64,000 bases of DNA from Methylobacterium sp. SyP6R. GTDB taxonomy: Bacteria; Pseudomonadota; Alphaproteobacteria; Rhizobiales; Beijerinckiaceae. Below, one piece after another: positions 1 to 11,787 of the stretch. The translations under genes were made by a program, and so were the position numbers. Each line of letters starts with the position of its first letter. The first letter of the stretch is position 1. Location: positions 1,984,001 through 2,048,000 of the forward strand of contig NZ_JAAQRC020000001.1 in the NCBI RefSeq assembly GCF_019216885.1, read 5' to 3'. The notes beneath the pieces were generated by a model. That model saw nothing but the letters and a program-made list of their open reading frames with translations, ran no database searches and was not told the DNA's origin.

Positions 1-2
1 CC

Positions 3-488
3 GGCACCAAGCTCGTCGTCGGCGACGGGCCGGACCGGGCGCGGCTCGCCGGGGTCGATCCGGCGGCACGCTTCCTCGGCACGCTCACCGGCGAGGCGCT
101 CGCCCGGGTCTATGCGGCGAGCGACGTCTTCGTCTTCCCGAGCCTGACCGACACTTTCGGCATCGTGCTGCTGGAGGCGCTGGCGAGCGGGCTGCCGGTG
201 GCGGCCTATCCGGTGACCGGCCCGCTCGACGTGATCGGCGGCACCGCTGTCGGGGTTCTCGACCATGACCTCGGCGCGGCCGCCCGCGCGGCGCTGGCGA
301 TCCCGCGCGAGGCCTGCCGGGCGGAGGCCCTCCGCTACACCTGGGCGGCGAGCGCGGATCAGTTCTACGGCAATATCGAGGCCGCCCATGCCGAGGGCGC
401 GCCGGCCCGGCCCGGGCGGCAAATCGGTTCGCTGCGATCCCTGCCGGGCGGGGCGGCCACGCCCCTGCGGCGTGTGGGTGAGGGCTGA
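3..488 (+). CDS. Glycosyltransferase family 4 (C-terminal part)
   Basis: The gene enters from the left edge, so only the last 161 residues are seen. They form the C-terminal Rossmann half of a GT-B glycosyltransferase. The nucleotide-sugar site is visible as LVVGDGPDR near the start, FLGTLTGEALARVYAASDVF, and the acidic donor-binding stretch TDTFGIVLLEALASGLPV. This matches GT4 enzymes that transfer a sugar from a nucleotide donor to a lipid or glycan. Substrate cannot be told. The last 30 residues are Arg/Pro/Gly-rich and probably disordered. It converges on the MFS gene 16 bases away. Confidence 0.85.
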   Translation, partial: GTKLVVGDGPDRARLAGVDPAARFLGTLTGEALARVYAASDVFVFPSLTDTFGIVLLEALASGLPVAAYPVTGPLDVIGGTAVGVLDHDLGAAARAALAIPREACRAEALRYTWAASADQFYGNIEAAHAEGAPARPGRQIGSLRSLPGGAATPLRRVGEG

Positions 489-504
489 GTCGGCCTGAAC
501 CCCC

Positions 505-1725
505 TCACCCCGTCACAGGCAGCCCGCACGCTCCGCGTCGATGCACGAGCCGCAGGCTGAAGAAGAGCCCGAACGCGACGAGCGAGATCGCCAGGGCCAG
601 CCACAGGGCGGCGTGGGGGCCGGCCCGCGTCACCAGGGTGACGAAGACCGGGGGCGCTGCCGCGAAGGAGAGGTTGAGCGGCACCGCCAGGCGCGTCGCC
701 GCGCGGGCATAGGTGCCGGCGGGGAAGAGCTGCAGCGGCAGCGTGGCGCGGGTGACGGCGCCGACGCCGCTGGCGACGCCGTAGAGCGTGGCGAAGAGCA
801 GGGCGCCGGAGAAGCTGCTGGTCATGAGCAGCACGACGAAGCTCAGCGGGAACAGCGCGTAGGCAGCGAGGCCGAGGACGAAGCCCGACCAGCGCCGGCC
901 GCCGAGGACGTCGACCATGCGCCCCGCCCATTGGGCGATGCCGATGAAGGATGCCGCCGTCAGCGCCTCGGCATGGTCGAGCCCCGCCGCCTCGAACAGG
1001 ATGATGAAGGTGAGGGCAAAGCCCCAGGTGAAGAAGCCGTTTGCCGCAAGGCTCAGGGCGAGGAGCGTGAAGCGCGCCCGGTCGATGGGCGTGGGCGCGG
1101 CGTTCTCCGCGCGGGATCGCCTCCCGGGCCGCCGCGCCAGCACCCATGCATGGAGCGGCACGCAGACGAGCAGCATCAGGACGCCGTAGGCCAGGGTCGT
1201 CGCGCGCCAGCCCCATTGGGCCTGGAGCAGCCCCGAGAGCGGCCAGAAGATCGTCGAGGTCAGCCCACCGGCCAGGACCAGCACGCCGAGCGCGCCGCGC
1301 GCCCTGTCGCCGGCGATCTCGGTCACGGCGACCTGTGCCGGCGTGGTCAGCATCCCGGCACCGGCCAGCCCGACGATCACCCACGAGGCGAGGTAGAGCG
1401 CCGGACCGTCGGCGAGGCCCATGACCAGCAGGCCGGCCGCCCCCAGGGACGACCCCGCGATCATGACCGGTCGGGCACCGTGACGCTCGAACAGGCCGCT
1501 CAGCGGCCACGACGCCATCGCCATGACGACGAGCATCACCGTCGGGCCCGCCATGGCGAGCGGCAGGGTCATGCCCAGCTCCCCGGCCATGGCGGGGCCG
1601 GTGACTGCGGGCAGCCAGAACGTGGTGCCCCAGCCGATGACCTGGGTCAGGCAGAGCGCCGCGACGGCACGGGCCGTCGGTGAGGGGATCGGCATCGGAA
1701 GGCGACGGTCGGGGCCGGACGGCAT
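505..1725 (-). CDS. MFS transporter
   Basis: A 406-residue integral membrane protein of the major facilitator superfamily, the usual length for a 12-helix carrier. Hydrophobic helices run through the whole chain. A loop with Arg after helix 2 (LSGLFERHGARPVMIAG) matches the conserved MFS cytoplasmic loop, and a central basic loop (ARRPGRRSR) separates the two halves. Substrate is unknown. The ATG at 1725 is the outer start; an internal ATG at 1695 (MPIPSPTARAV) is equally likely, since neither has a good ribosome site. It converges with the glycosyltransferase gene and shares its strand with the DUF488 gene. Confidence 0.85.
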   Translation of the reverse strand: MPSGPDRRLPMPIPSPTARAVAALCLTQVIGWGTTFWLPAVTGPAMAGELGMTLPLAMAGPTVMLVVMAMASWPLSGLFERHGARPVMIAGSSLGAAGLLVMGLADGPALYLASWVIVGLAGAGMLTTPAQVAVTEIAGDRARGALGVLVLAGGLTSTIFWPLSGLLQAQWGWRATTLAYGVLMLLVCVPLHAWVLARRPGRRSRAENAAPTPIDRARFTLLALSLAANGFFTWGFALTFIILFEAAGLDHAEALTAASFIGIAQWAGRMVDVLGGRRWSGFVLGLAAYALFPLSFVVLLMTSSFSGALLFATLYGVASGVGAVTRATLPLQLFPAGTYARAATRLAVPLNLSFAAAPPVFVTLVTRAGPHAALWLALAISLVAFGLFFSLRLVHRRGACGLPVTG

Positions 1726-1818
1726 GATGGGCCGCCGCCGCCGGGCGGTCCAGGCCGAATCGATGGGCAGGCCGGGATTCGCCCGCCGGTCGTCGGGAGG
1801 CGGGCGATTGCCCGCGCC

Positions 1819-2262
1819 TCAGGCGAACAGATCCACCACCGCGAACCCCCTCCCCGCCAGCAGATCGCTCAGGATTCGCCGGTGGCAGCGCTCGGGATCG
1901 CGCTCGAAGCAGAGCAGGCAGGTCGGCCCGGCCGCTGCCAACGCCGCCAGTTCGTCGAGGGCGGCCTGGCCCGCGCCGGTCTCCAGCACCTCCTCGCAGT
2001 AGATCCGCCGCATCAGCCCGGCATCGTCGGCGCGGGCCGCCTCCCGGCCGGCCTTCGGCGTGCCGAGGCTGCGCAGATGCGTGTACCCGATGCCCGCCTC
2101 GGTCAGGCCGGCAGCGAGCGCGCTCTTCGAGAAGCCACGCTTGCGCGAGGCCGCCACCGCGCGCACGTCGGCGAGCCTCGCCACGCCGGCATCGCGCAGG
2201 GCGGCGGTGAAGCGCTCGGAATCGGCGCCTTCGTACCCTATGGTAAACAGGACCTTGGCCAT
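1819..2262 (-). CDS. DUF488 family protein
   Basis: A 147-residue DUF488 protein. The family hallmarks are the N-terminal FTIGYEG strand and the C-terminal CFERDPERCHRRIL motif with two conserved cysteines and HRR. DUF488 function is not settled; some members are linked to nucleic-acid or heme contexts. The ATG at 2262 is chosen because it sits just after a GGGGCGAGG stretch and puts FTIGYEG at residue 5; a TTG at 2277 would add five residues. No partner gene explains its role. Confidence 0.85.
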   Translation of the reverse strand: MAKVLFTIGYEGADSERFTAALRDAGVARLADVRAVAASRKRGFSKSALAAGLTEAGIGYTHLRSLGTPKAGREAARADDAGLMRRIYCEEVLETGAGQAALDELAALAAAGPTCLLCFERDPERCHRRILSDLLAGRGFAVVDLFA

Positions 2263-2458
2263 GCCTCGCCCCGACAAATCGCAGCCGTGACGGGGGCTTA
2301 TGCCCGATGGACGAGGCTCGGGCGACCCTCTGGGGCAATCTATGTGGCTTTCACGCCACGAGTTTCGAAATTCCGTCCCGATTCCGTCAAGCTTCCATTA
2401 ACCGGCCCCACCGCATCGAATAGCCATAGTGTTCCGCGTGAAGTCAGGCCGCGCCCCG

Positions 2459-3325
2459 ATGCCGATGGAGTCGACGATCCCCTCCGCCCCGTGGTCCTCC
2501 GCCGTGTCGCGCGGCGTCCGGTGGGGCAAGCGCGCCCTGGCGGCGGCGAGCCTTGCCACGCTCGCGGCCTGTGCCGGCGGCGGCGCCGATTTCTATCCCA
2601 CCAAGGGCGACGTGAAGCCCCATCCGGGCGTCGCCAAGGCGAAGCTGCATCCGATCCAGGGCATCGACGTCTCGAAGTGGCAGGGCCCGATCGACTGGAT
2701 GTCGGTGAAGGGCGCCGGCACCCAGTTCGCCTACATCAAGGCGACCGAGGGCGGCGACCACGTCGACGACCGTTTCCGCGAGAACTGGGACGGCGCCGGC
2801 CGGGCCGGCGTGCCGCGCGGCGCCTACCATTTCGTGTTCTGGTGCCGCTCGGCCAAGGACCAGATGGACTGGTTCAAGCGCAACGTCCCCAACGACCCGA
2901 CCGCCCTCCCCCCGGTCCTCGACGTCGAGTGGAACGGCCATTCGGCACTTTGCCCGAAGAAGCTGCCGAAGGCCCAGGCGCTGGCCATGACCGAGTACAT
3001 GCTTCGGGAGATGGAGGCCTATACCGGCAAGCGCCCGATCATCTACACCGACATCACCTTCCACAAGGACGTGCTGGAGGGCGAGCTGCCCGACTACCCG
3101 CACTGGGTCCGCTCCACCGCGGCCGAGCCGGAGCAGCGCTACGTCAACCGCGACTGGATGCTGTGGCAGTTCACCTCGACCGGCCGGGTGCCGGGGGTGC
3201 GTGGCGACGTCGACCGCAACGCCTTCTACGGCACCAAGGCCGAATGGGCCTCGTTCCTGGCCACCGATTGCGACCCGCGCAATCACCGCCGGCTGTCGGA
3301 GGCGGGGCTGTGCACCGACAAGTGA
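2459..3325 (+). CDS. GH25 family lysozyme-like lipoprotein
   Basis: A 288-residue secreted lipoprotein with one glycoside hydrolase 25 domain (muramidase fold, cleaving MurNAc-GlcNAc bonds). A basic N-region and hydrophobic stretch end in the lipobox LAAC. The GH25 domain starts at QGIDVSKWQGPIDW and continues with FAYIKATEGG, GAYHF and the catalytic DVEWN strand, ending with WQFTSTG and DRN. Active-site acidic residues (DVS, DVEW) look intact, so it should be an envelope cell-wall hydrolase. The ATG at 2459 is preferred; a GTG at 2429 would add ten residues. A strong terminator follows. Confidence 0.9.
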   Translation: MPMESTIPSAPWSSAVSRGVRWGKRALAAASLATLAACAGGGADFYPTKGDVKPHPGVAKAKLHPIQGIDVSKWQGPIDWMSVKGAGTQFAYIKATEGGDHVDDRFRENWDGAGRAGVPRGAYHFVFWCRSAKDQMDWFKRNVPNDPTALPPVLDVEWNGHSALCPKKLPKAQALAMTEYMLREMEAYTGKRPIIYTDITFHKDVLEGELPDYPHWVRSTAAEPEQRYVNRDWMLWQFTSTGRVPGVRGDVDRNAFYGTKAEWASFLATDCDPRNHRRLSEAGLCTDK

Positions 3326-3350
3326 CAGTGGACTGAGTGCTGGAAACGAC

Positions 3351-3388
3351 GAAGCCCGGTCCGCGACGAGCGGCCGGGCTTCTTTGCT
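3351..3388 (+). terminator. Rho-independent terminator after the GH25 gene
   Basis: A perfect 9-bp stem (GAAGCCCGG / CCGGGCTTC) with a 14-base loop is followed by TTTGCTT. It lies 25 bases after the GH25 stop codon. Confidence 0.85.
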
Positions 3389-3411
3389 TGCGGATCATCT
3401 CGTCCCACCCT

Positions 3412-3537
3412 CGACCTCATCCTGAGGTGCGACTGAAAGGAGCCTCGAAGGAGAGCTCCAGACATCTCGGCGGCATCTGGAGCCCTCCTTCGAGGTCAGT
3501 CGATCTTTGATCGACTAACACCTCAGGATGAGGTCGT
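3412..3537. repeat. REP-like palindromic element
   Basis: A long imperfect palindrome between GH25 and acdS. Its ends are CGACCTCATCCTGAGGTG and the exact reverse complement at 3520-3537; inner arms GGAGCCTCGAAGGAG and CTCCTTCGAGG also pair. CCTCATCCTGAGG-type palindromes are a known scattered repeat in Hyphomicrobiales. Its position 30 bases beyond the acdS stop suggests it may serve as a transcription end for acdS. Confidence 0.8.
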
Positions 3538-3567
3538 GAATGGGACGAAGACGGGGATCGGCGCTGC

Positions 3568-4590
3568 TCAGCCGTTGCGGAAGGTGTAGCTGTAGCCGTT
3601 CAAGGCCGGCGCGCCGCCGAGATGGGCGTAGAGCACCTTCGAGCCCTTGGGGAAGAAGCCCTTCTGGACGAGGTCGATCATGCCCTGCATCGACTTGCCC
3701 TCGTAGACCGGGTCGGTGATCATCGCCTCGAGCCGGGCCGCGAGGCGGATCGCCTCCACCGTCTCCTTCGAGGGCACGCCGTAGACCGGGTAGGCGTAGT
3801 CTTCCTTGATGACCACGTCGTCCTCGGTGATCTCGCCGGCGCCGACGAGGGCCGAGGTGTTGCGGGCGATCTCCAGAACCTGCGCCCGGGTCTGGGCCGG
3901 GGTGCAGGAGGCGTCGATGCCGATGACCTTGTCGGCGCGGCCGTCGGGCTTGAAGCCGACCACCATGCCGGCATGGGTCGAGCCGGTGACGGTGCAGACC
4001 ACGATGTAGTCGAAGCGGATGCCCATCTCGGCCTCCTGCTTGCGCACTTCTTCCGCGAAGCCGACATAGCCGAGCCCGCCGAACTTGTGCACCGAGGCGC
4101 CGGCGGGAATCGCGTAGGGCTTGCCGCCCTTGGCCTTCACGTCCTCGATCGCCTGCTTCCAGCTGTCGCGGATGCCGATGTCGAAGCCTTCGTCCACGAG
4201 CTGCGATTCGGCGCCCATGATCCGCGTCAGCATGATGTTGCCGACCCGGTCGTAGACCGCGTCCTCGTGCGGCACCCAGGCTTCCTGGATCACCCGGCAC
4301 TTCATGCCGATCTTGGCCGCCACCGCCGCCACCATGCGGGTGTGGTTCGACTGCACGCCGCCGATCGACACCAGGGTGTCGGCGTTCGAGGCGATCGCGT
4401 CCGGCACGATGTATTCGAGCTTGCGCAGCTTGTTGCCGCCATAGGCGAGGCCCGAATTGCAGTCCTCGCGCTTGGCGTAGATCTCGACGTCGCCCCCGAG
4501 ATGCGCGGTCAGGCGCGGCAGGTGCTCGATCGGGGTCGGGCCGAAGGTCAGGGGGTAGCGCTCGAACTGCGACAGCATCGATTGGGTCAT
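3568..4590 (-). CDS. acdS: 1-aminocyclopropane-1-carboxylate deaminase
   Basis: ACC deaminase opens the cyclopropane ring of the plant ethylene precursor ACC, giving 2-oxobutyrate and ammonia, in the cytoplasm with PLP. The 340 residues match the family length. The PLP lysine lies in [11 protein letters not shown] and the QSNHTR loop follows. The residues that separate true deaminases from D-cysteine desulfhydrases are present: Tyr-Glu in DPVYEGKSM and Leu in YAHLGG. This is a plant-association trait, common in Methylobacterium. It is divergent from an Lrp-type regulator gene, with an operator-like palindrome between them. Confidence 0.95.
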   Translation of the reverse strand: MTQSMLSQFERYPLTFGPTPIEHLPRLTAHLGGDVEIYAKREDCNSGLAYGGNKLRKLEYIVPDAIASNADTLVSIGGVQSNHTRMVAAVAAKIGMKCRVIQEAWVPHEDAVYDRVGNIMLTRIMGAESQLVDEGFDIGIRDSWKQAIEDVKAKGGKPYAIPAGASVHKFGGLGYVGFAEEVRKQEAEMGIRFDYIVVCTVTGSTHAGMVVGFKPDGRADKVIGIDASCTPAQTRAQVLEIARNTSALVGAGEITEDDVVIKEDYAYPVYGVPSKETVEAIRLAARLEAMITDPVYEGKSMQGMIDLVQKGFFPKGSKVLYAHLGGAPALNGYSYTFRNG

Positions 4591-4614
4591 CGCCGGGGTC
4601 CTGTGTGGAAGCCG

Positions 4615-4643
4615 CTTTCACCCTATCAAGTCTTCGGTGAAAG
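4615..4643. promoter_or_regulatory. Candidate AcdR operator between acdS and acdR
   Basis: A perfect inverted repeat CTTTCACC (4615-4622) and GGTGAAAG (4636-4643) with a 13-base spacer lies in the 155-bp divergent intergenic region, 25 bases upstream of the acdS start. Lrp-type regulators of acdS bind in this interval in other bacteria. Assignment to this regulator is inference from position and symmetry. Confidence 0.55.
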
Positions 4644-4745
4644 GTGCTCTCGAAATTGCGCGATTGTCGATGCTGAGGCCGCTCCCTCTACGCGTCGACG
4701 TGCTAGATGCATCCATCTTCCGGCTGCCGGATGGAAGGATCTCTC

Positions 4746-5210
4746 ATGTCCCCCGGGCTCGACCGCATCGACCTGAAAATTCTGCGTCTCCTGCAAGAGG
4801 ATGGCCGGATCGGCAACGCGGAGCTCGCCAAGCGCGTCAACACCAGCCCGGCGACCTGCCACCGCCGCACCCAGCGCCTGTTCGACGAAGGCTATCTTCG
4901 CGGCGTGCGCGGGGTGGTGGCGCCCGAGAAGGTGGGACGCGGGTCCCTGGTCCTCGTCGGCGTGGTGCTCGACCGCTCGACGCCCGAGAGCTTCTCCGCC
5001 TTCGAGGCGGCGGCGCTCGCCATGCCGACCCTGCTCGACTGCCACCTCGTCGCCGGCGACTTCGACTATTTCCTCAAGATCCGCGTCTCCGACATGGCCG
5101 ACTTCAACCGGATGCACAGCGAGATCCTGATCGCCCTGCCCGGGGTGCGCCAGACCCGGACCTTCTTCGTCATGAAGGAGGTGATCGACAATGCCCCGCT
5201 CAGCTTGTGA
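4746..5210 (+). CDS. acdR: Lrp/AsnC-family regulator of acdS
   Basis: A 154-residue Lrp/AsnC regulator. The N-terminal winged helix-turn-helix (DRIDLKILRLLQEDGRIG, then LAKRVNTSPATCHRRTQRL) is followed by a RAM/ActR-type ligand domain (FLKIRVSDMADFNRM, LPGVRQTRTFFVMKEV). Divergent pairing with acdS identifies it as AcdR, which in other bacteria activates acdS in response to ACC. The ATG at 4746 is chosen because GGAAGGA precedes it and the product starts like other family members (MSPGLDRID). An upstream in-frame ATG at 4707 lies in the likely promoter. Confidence 0.88.
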   Translation: MSPGLDRIDLKILRLLQEDGRIGNAELAKRVNTSPATCHRRTQRLFDEGYLRGVRGVVAPEKVGRGSLVLVGVVLDRSTPESFSAFEAAALAMPTLLDCHLVAGDFDYFLKIRVSDMADFNRMHSEILIALPGVRQTRTFFVMKEVIDNAPLSL

Positions 5211-5427
5211 GATCGCGACGGTTGCCGATGTACGCAGTTTGTTCTAGTCGTTACCAGAGACTGTCCCGGAGCCTCGGCCCAGGAGCCCATCTGGTTATCC
5301 GTAGGGGCGGCCCCATCTGGTCTTCCATACGGTCGACAGGGTTCTCGGCATCGCGGGCTCCCGGCCGGTCCCCGGTCCCACCAAGCCTGGCCGCGCCTTT
5401 CTCGGCGGCGGCCCGGAGCCTTCCTGC

Positions 5428-8412
<2,985 letters not shown>

Positions 8413-8766
8413 AGGCACGCCCCAAAACACCCACGAAGCTTGGCCGCACGGGCGCGAAACGCGCCTGTGCGGCGCAGCAAGTCGGCGTTTGTTGCCCATT
8501 TCTTGCTCTGTACCACCAAAGTACAAATCGGCGGCGACATGACGAAAATGCGTCATTTGCGCAACGCTGCCGCATCGCCTGCCTTCCTGGCGAGCAAAGG
8601 GCTGGCAATCCGGGACAATCTGGAAGACCATCGTGGTGTTCAGACTGTGTCGCCGGGCGGGGGCCGGGTGCAACATGGCTTCGGTCGAAGCGCGGTGCGA
8701 TGACGCGCGGATCGTGCCAGCGACTTGACGTGCCCCGGCCTGATATCACTTAGGGAAGGAAGGACC
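8413..8766. other. Intergenic region uvrA to outer-membrane gene
   Basis: A 354-bp gap without a credible gene. It holds an operator-like inverted repeat ATGACG-N6-CGTCAT at 8539-8556 and a TTGACG box at 8725-8730 that might be a -35 element, though no well-spaced -10 is clear. A GGGAAGGAAGG ribosome site ends the region. Confidence 0.4.
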
Positions 8767-9771
8767 ATGGGCAAGTACTGGCTGGCCGCGGGGGCGGCTG
8801 CCCTGTCGTTGAGCGTTTCGGCGAATGCCGCCTTCGCGCAGACCACGACGGTTCCGGGTGAGCAGGTCGGCCTCGCGATCGGCGCGCCGCTGCCCGAGGG
8901 CGTCTACGCGATCAACACCTTCACCTATCGCAGCCCCGACGGCCCGAACCTCACCTCGACCGACACCGCGGTCAACATCCCGGTCCTGGTCTGGTCGACC
9001 CCGTGGAAGGTCCTCGGCGCGCGCATCGAGGCCGTGGTCGCCCCGCCGACCGTCTTCACCTTCTCTCGCGCCCCCGGCGGCCGCGACACCAGCATCAATG
9101 TCGGCACCTTCGTCGGCGGCATCTTCGCCTGGGATCTCGGCAACAACGTCGGCGTCAGCTACCTCGCCGGTGTCTACCTCAACGAACTGAATGCCGGCCG
9201 CGGCGGCGGCCTGCCGATCCTGGCCTCGAACACCTACCGCCAGGGCTTCGGCATCAGCTATACCGGCGACGGCTGGAACATCACCGCCAACCTCACCTAC
9301 AACTTCTACGACACGCCGGCCCGCTTCGGCGGCCGCAACGGCATCCCGGGCTTCTACGGCAGCCAGTTCCCCACCGACGCCCTCAACCTCGACCTGACCG
9401 CGACCAAGAAGTTCGGCAAGTTCGAGATCGGCGCCATCGGCTACGGCACCGCCAACCTGCCGAATCGCGGCCCCCTCCCCCTCGGCGCGCCATGCAACGG
9501 CAACTTCGCCAGCTGCGGCACGGTGGTGGGCGGCGGCGGCGGGCGCTTCGCCCTCGGCGGTCTCGTCGGCTACGATTTCGGCAAGTTCTCGGTCCAGGCC
9601 TGGGTCGCCCGCGACGTCGCCACCTCGGCCCGCCAGATCTCGCCGGTCACCGGCCTGGCGACGAACCGTGAGGCCTACTCGACCGAGGGCTGGTTCCGCG
9701 TCATCGCCCCGCTCTACACCGTCGCGGCGGCGCCCGAGCCGGCGCCGGTTCCGCTGATCCGCAAGTACTGA
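8767..9771 (+). CDS. Outer-membrane beta-barrel (MetA-pathway-of-phenol-degradation type)
   Basis: A 334-residue exported protein. The signal peptide ends at NAAFA-QT. The mature chain alternates hydrophobic and polar residues in beta-strand pattern (INVGTFVGGIFAWDL, GVSYLAGVYLN, WNITANLTYNFYD, FEIGAIGYGTANL) and ends in an aromatic residue, all typical of outer-membrane barrels. It resembles the family annotated as putative MetA-pathway of phenol degradation channels (PF13557), but the substrate is unknown. The ATG at 8767 follows a strong GGGAAGGAAGG site and gives the signal peptide. A terminator follows. Confidence 0.7.
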   Translation: MGKYWLAAGAAALSLSVSANAAFAQTTTVPGEQVGLAIGAPLPEGVYAINTFTYRSPDGPNLTSTDTAVNIPVLVWSTPWKVLGARIEAVVAPPTVFTFSRAPGGRDTSINVGTFVGGIFAWDLGNNVGVSYLAGVYLNELNAGRGGGLPILASNTYRQGFGISYTGDGWNITANLTYNFYDTPARFGGRNGIPGFYGSQFPTDALNLDLTATKKFGKFEIGAIGYGTANLPNRGPLPLGAPCNGNFASCGTVVGGGGGRFALGGLVGYDFGKFSVQAWVARDVATSARQISPVTGLATNREAYSTEGWFRVIAPLYTVAAAPEPAPVPLIRKY

Positions 9772-9826
9772 AAGACCACCCGGGCCCGGCACCGCGTCCG
9801 GGTCCGTTCGAGAGACCCCTCCTTCC

Positions 9827-9854
9827 CGCCCGGCTCGTCGAGCCGGGCGTTTTC
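9827..9854 (+). terminator. Rho-independent terminator
   Basis: Perfect 9-bp stem CGCCCGGCT / AGCCGGGCG with loop CGTCG, followed by TTTTCC, 55 bases after the outer-membrane gene. Confidence 0.85.
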
Positions 9855-9991
9855 CGTGGGTGGCGCGCGCGATGGCTGTCGCGCCCGGTTCCGCGACCTA
9901 TAACGGGTGCGAACGGGCGGGGCGGCGAAGCTCCCCGCCGGACGACACGAGACACGGGGCGCGCATGCGCGAGACGCCCCGGGAGGAGGCC

Positions 9992-10966
9992 ATGATGGCG
10001 GCGCCCGGCGACTGGAAGATCCCCTCCGCGGTGCAGCCCCGCCCGGCCGCCTATTCCTACGACCTCGACCAGACCCTGACCGCCGTCGTCGCCCTGTCCT
10101 CGCGGGTGCCCGAGGGCGCCTACACCGCCGAGATTCTCGGCACCGAGCGGGCCGGCAACGGCGTCCTGATCGGCGAGGATGGCCTGGTCCTCACCATCGG
10201 CTACCTGATCACCGAGGCCGAGAGCATCTGGCTCACCGCGCATGACGGCCGCACCGCGCCGGGTCATGTCGTCGGCTACGATGCCGCCACCGGCTTCGGC
10301 CTGGTCCAGGCCCTCGACCGTCTCGACCTGCCCTACCTGCCGCTCGGCAGCGCCGATTCGCTGCGCGTCGGCGACCGGCTGGTAATGGCCGGGGCCGGCG
10401 GCCGTACCCGCGCCGTCGCCGCCGAGGTGGTGGCCCGGCAGGAATTCGCCGGCTACTGGGAATACCTCCTCGACGATGCGATCTTCACCGCGCCCTCGCA
10501 CCCGCATTGGGGCGGCGCCGCGCTGATCGGCCCGGCGGGCGAACTCACCGGCCTCGGCTCGCTCCAGCTGCAGCAGGGCGGCCGCGACAGCCGTCCGATC
10601 AACATGGCGGTGCCGATCGACCTCCTGAAGCCGATCCTGCACGATCTGACGACCCTCGGCCGCGTCGCCGGCCCGCCCCGCCCCTGGCTCGGCCTCTACG
10701 CCACCGAGATGGACGATCAGGTCGTCGTGATGGGCCTCTCGCCCCGCGGGCCCGCCGAGACCGCCGACCTGCGCGCCGGCGACATCCTGATGGCGGTGGG
10801 CCAGACCGAGGTCGGCGACCTCGCGGGCTTCCTGCGCGCGGTCTGGGCGCTCGGACCCGCCGGCATCACCGTGCCGCTCACCGTCCATCGCGACGGGCGG
10901 ACCTTGAGCATCCCGGTGGCCTCGGCGGACCGAGCCTCCTTCCTGGTGGCGCCGCGGCTGCACTGA
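9992..10966 (+). CDS. HtrA/S1C-family protein with PDZ, catalytically dead
   Basis: A 324-residue protein with a trypsin-like fold (about 25-215) followed by a PDZ domain (about 232-310). It aligns with HtrA/DegP proteases, but all three catalytic residues are changed. The His position in the usual LTNNHVV strand is Tyr71 (LTIGYLIT), the Asp position in DPxTDLA is Gly101 (YDAATGFGL), and the Ser of GNSGGP is replaced in PHWGGA (Trp173). No signal peptide is seen. It is probably a peptide-binding or scaffold pseudoprotease. The ATG at 9992 is chosen for its GGGAGGAGG site; in-frame starts at 9860 and 9965 are weaker. Confidence 0.8.
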   Translation: MMAAPGDWKIPSAVQPRPAAYSYDLDQTLTAVVALSSRVPEGAYTAEILGTERAGNGVLIGEDGLVLTIGYLITEAESIWLTAHDGRTAPGHVVGYDAATGFGLVQALDRLDLPYLPLGSADSLRVGDRLVMAGAGGRTRAVAAEVVARQEFAGYWEYLLDDAIFTAPSHPHWGGAALIGPAGELTGLGSLQLQQGGRDSRPINMAVPIDLLKPILHDLTTLGRVAGPPRPWLGLYATEMDDQVVVMGLSPRGPAETADLRAGDILMAVGQTEVGDLAGFLRAVWALGPAGITVPLTVHRDGRTLSIPVASADRASFLVAPRLH

Positions 10967-11787
10967 GGGGCGTCTCGCGCAACCTCTTCCGTCCTCGGTC
11001 TGGCTTCGCCTGCGGCATCGTCCGAACCGAGACGCGCCGTCACCCCGCCCGCGGCAAGGCCTTCCGGAAGCCGTCCAGGACGAGAAGAGCGCGGGTTTCC
11101 CCCTCCCCCCTCTGCGGGGGAGGGTGGCGAGCGGAGCGAGCCGGGAGAGGGGCAGCGCCGACGCTGATCCAGCGGACGCCCTTCAAACGGTTCCGCATTA
11201 TCCGGAAACGGCGTCCCCTCTCCCGCCCCAGTGCGAGTGCTTCGCACTCGCCGTGGGGCACCCTCCCCCGCAGAGTGGGGAGGGAAAAACCCGCGCCATT
11301 CTTTTCCCAAATCGCCGCGCCACTCGCGCGGAGAAGCGAGTTGACGCGCCCCATCCGTTCCGGATGGCCTTGCAGCATGCGGACGAGAACCCTGCGCCTC
11401 GTACGGGCACGCCCACGCCTCCCAAAACGGCACCGCCCGCGCCCGTCGCCGCACTGCACACCGATGCATCACCGGCTGCCGCATGCCTGCGCTCTCCTCC
11501 TTCCGAAGCGTGGTGCGCACCCCGTCCGCACCCCCGCCCTTCGCGCGTGCAGCATAGTGCCTAAATGCCCGGAATCCCTGCGCTTCATGCGCCAGAGTGC
11601 TGCCAAATCGGCAGGCACAGGGGTTGGTTGACGATTCCCTGCGCGCTGCATGCGGATCGTGCATGGCTGGCTTACGCGACTCCCTCTCCCAGCACCGGGG
11701 CCATTTCCCATATGGTGCGTTGCAACAGAGACAGGCAGCCGCTGCCGAAACGGTTCGCACCGGCTGCCCGTCCAGAGGTCAAATCCG
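10967..11787. other. Long intergenic region with a palindromic repeat
   Basis: An 821-bp gap with no convincing gene. It contains a 208-bp palindromic repeat (11089-11296, listed separately). The rest is GC-rich, with only short frames lacking domain signals or good ribosome sites. A TTGACG near 11628 might belong to the promoter of the following DUF1127 gene. Confidence 0.5.
11089..11296. repeat. GC-rich palindromic intergenic repeat, family A
   Basis: A 208-bp imperfect palindrome bounded by GCGCGGGTTT and AAACCCGCGC. Arms read CCTCTGCGGGGGAGGGTGGC, then GCGAGCCGGGAGAGGGG, answered by CCCTCTCCCG and CACCCTCCCCCGCAGAG. A second copy with the same arm sequences lies at 37564-37743. It looks like a non-autonomous MITE/REP-type element; no transposase is present. 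Confidence 0.75.

Noticed and set aside
5215..5250. Possible LexA box upstream of uvrA (GTTC-type half sites)
   Set aside because: The spacing between GTTC and the next GTTA is five bases rather than the seven of the alphaproteobacterial LexA box, and the second half site is imperfect.
8725..8749. TTGACG and TATCAC as a promoter for the outer-membrane channel gene
   Set aside because: The spacer between the boxes is only 13 bases, and the -10 box would sit too close to the ribosome site.
11089..11296. CRISPR-like or insertion-sequence interpretation of the palindromic repeats
   Set aside because: There are no regularly spaced direct repeats with spacers, and no transposase gene is inside or beside the elements.
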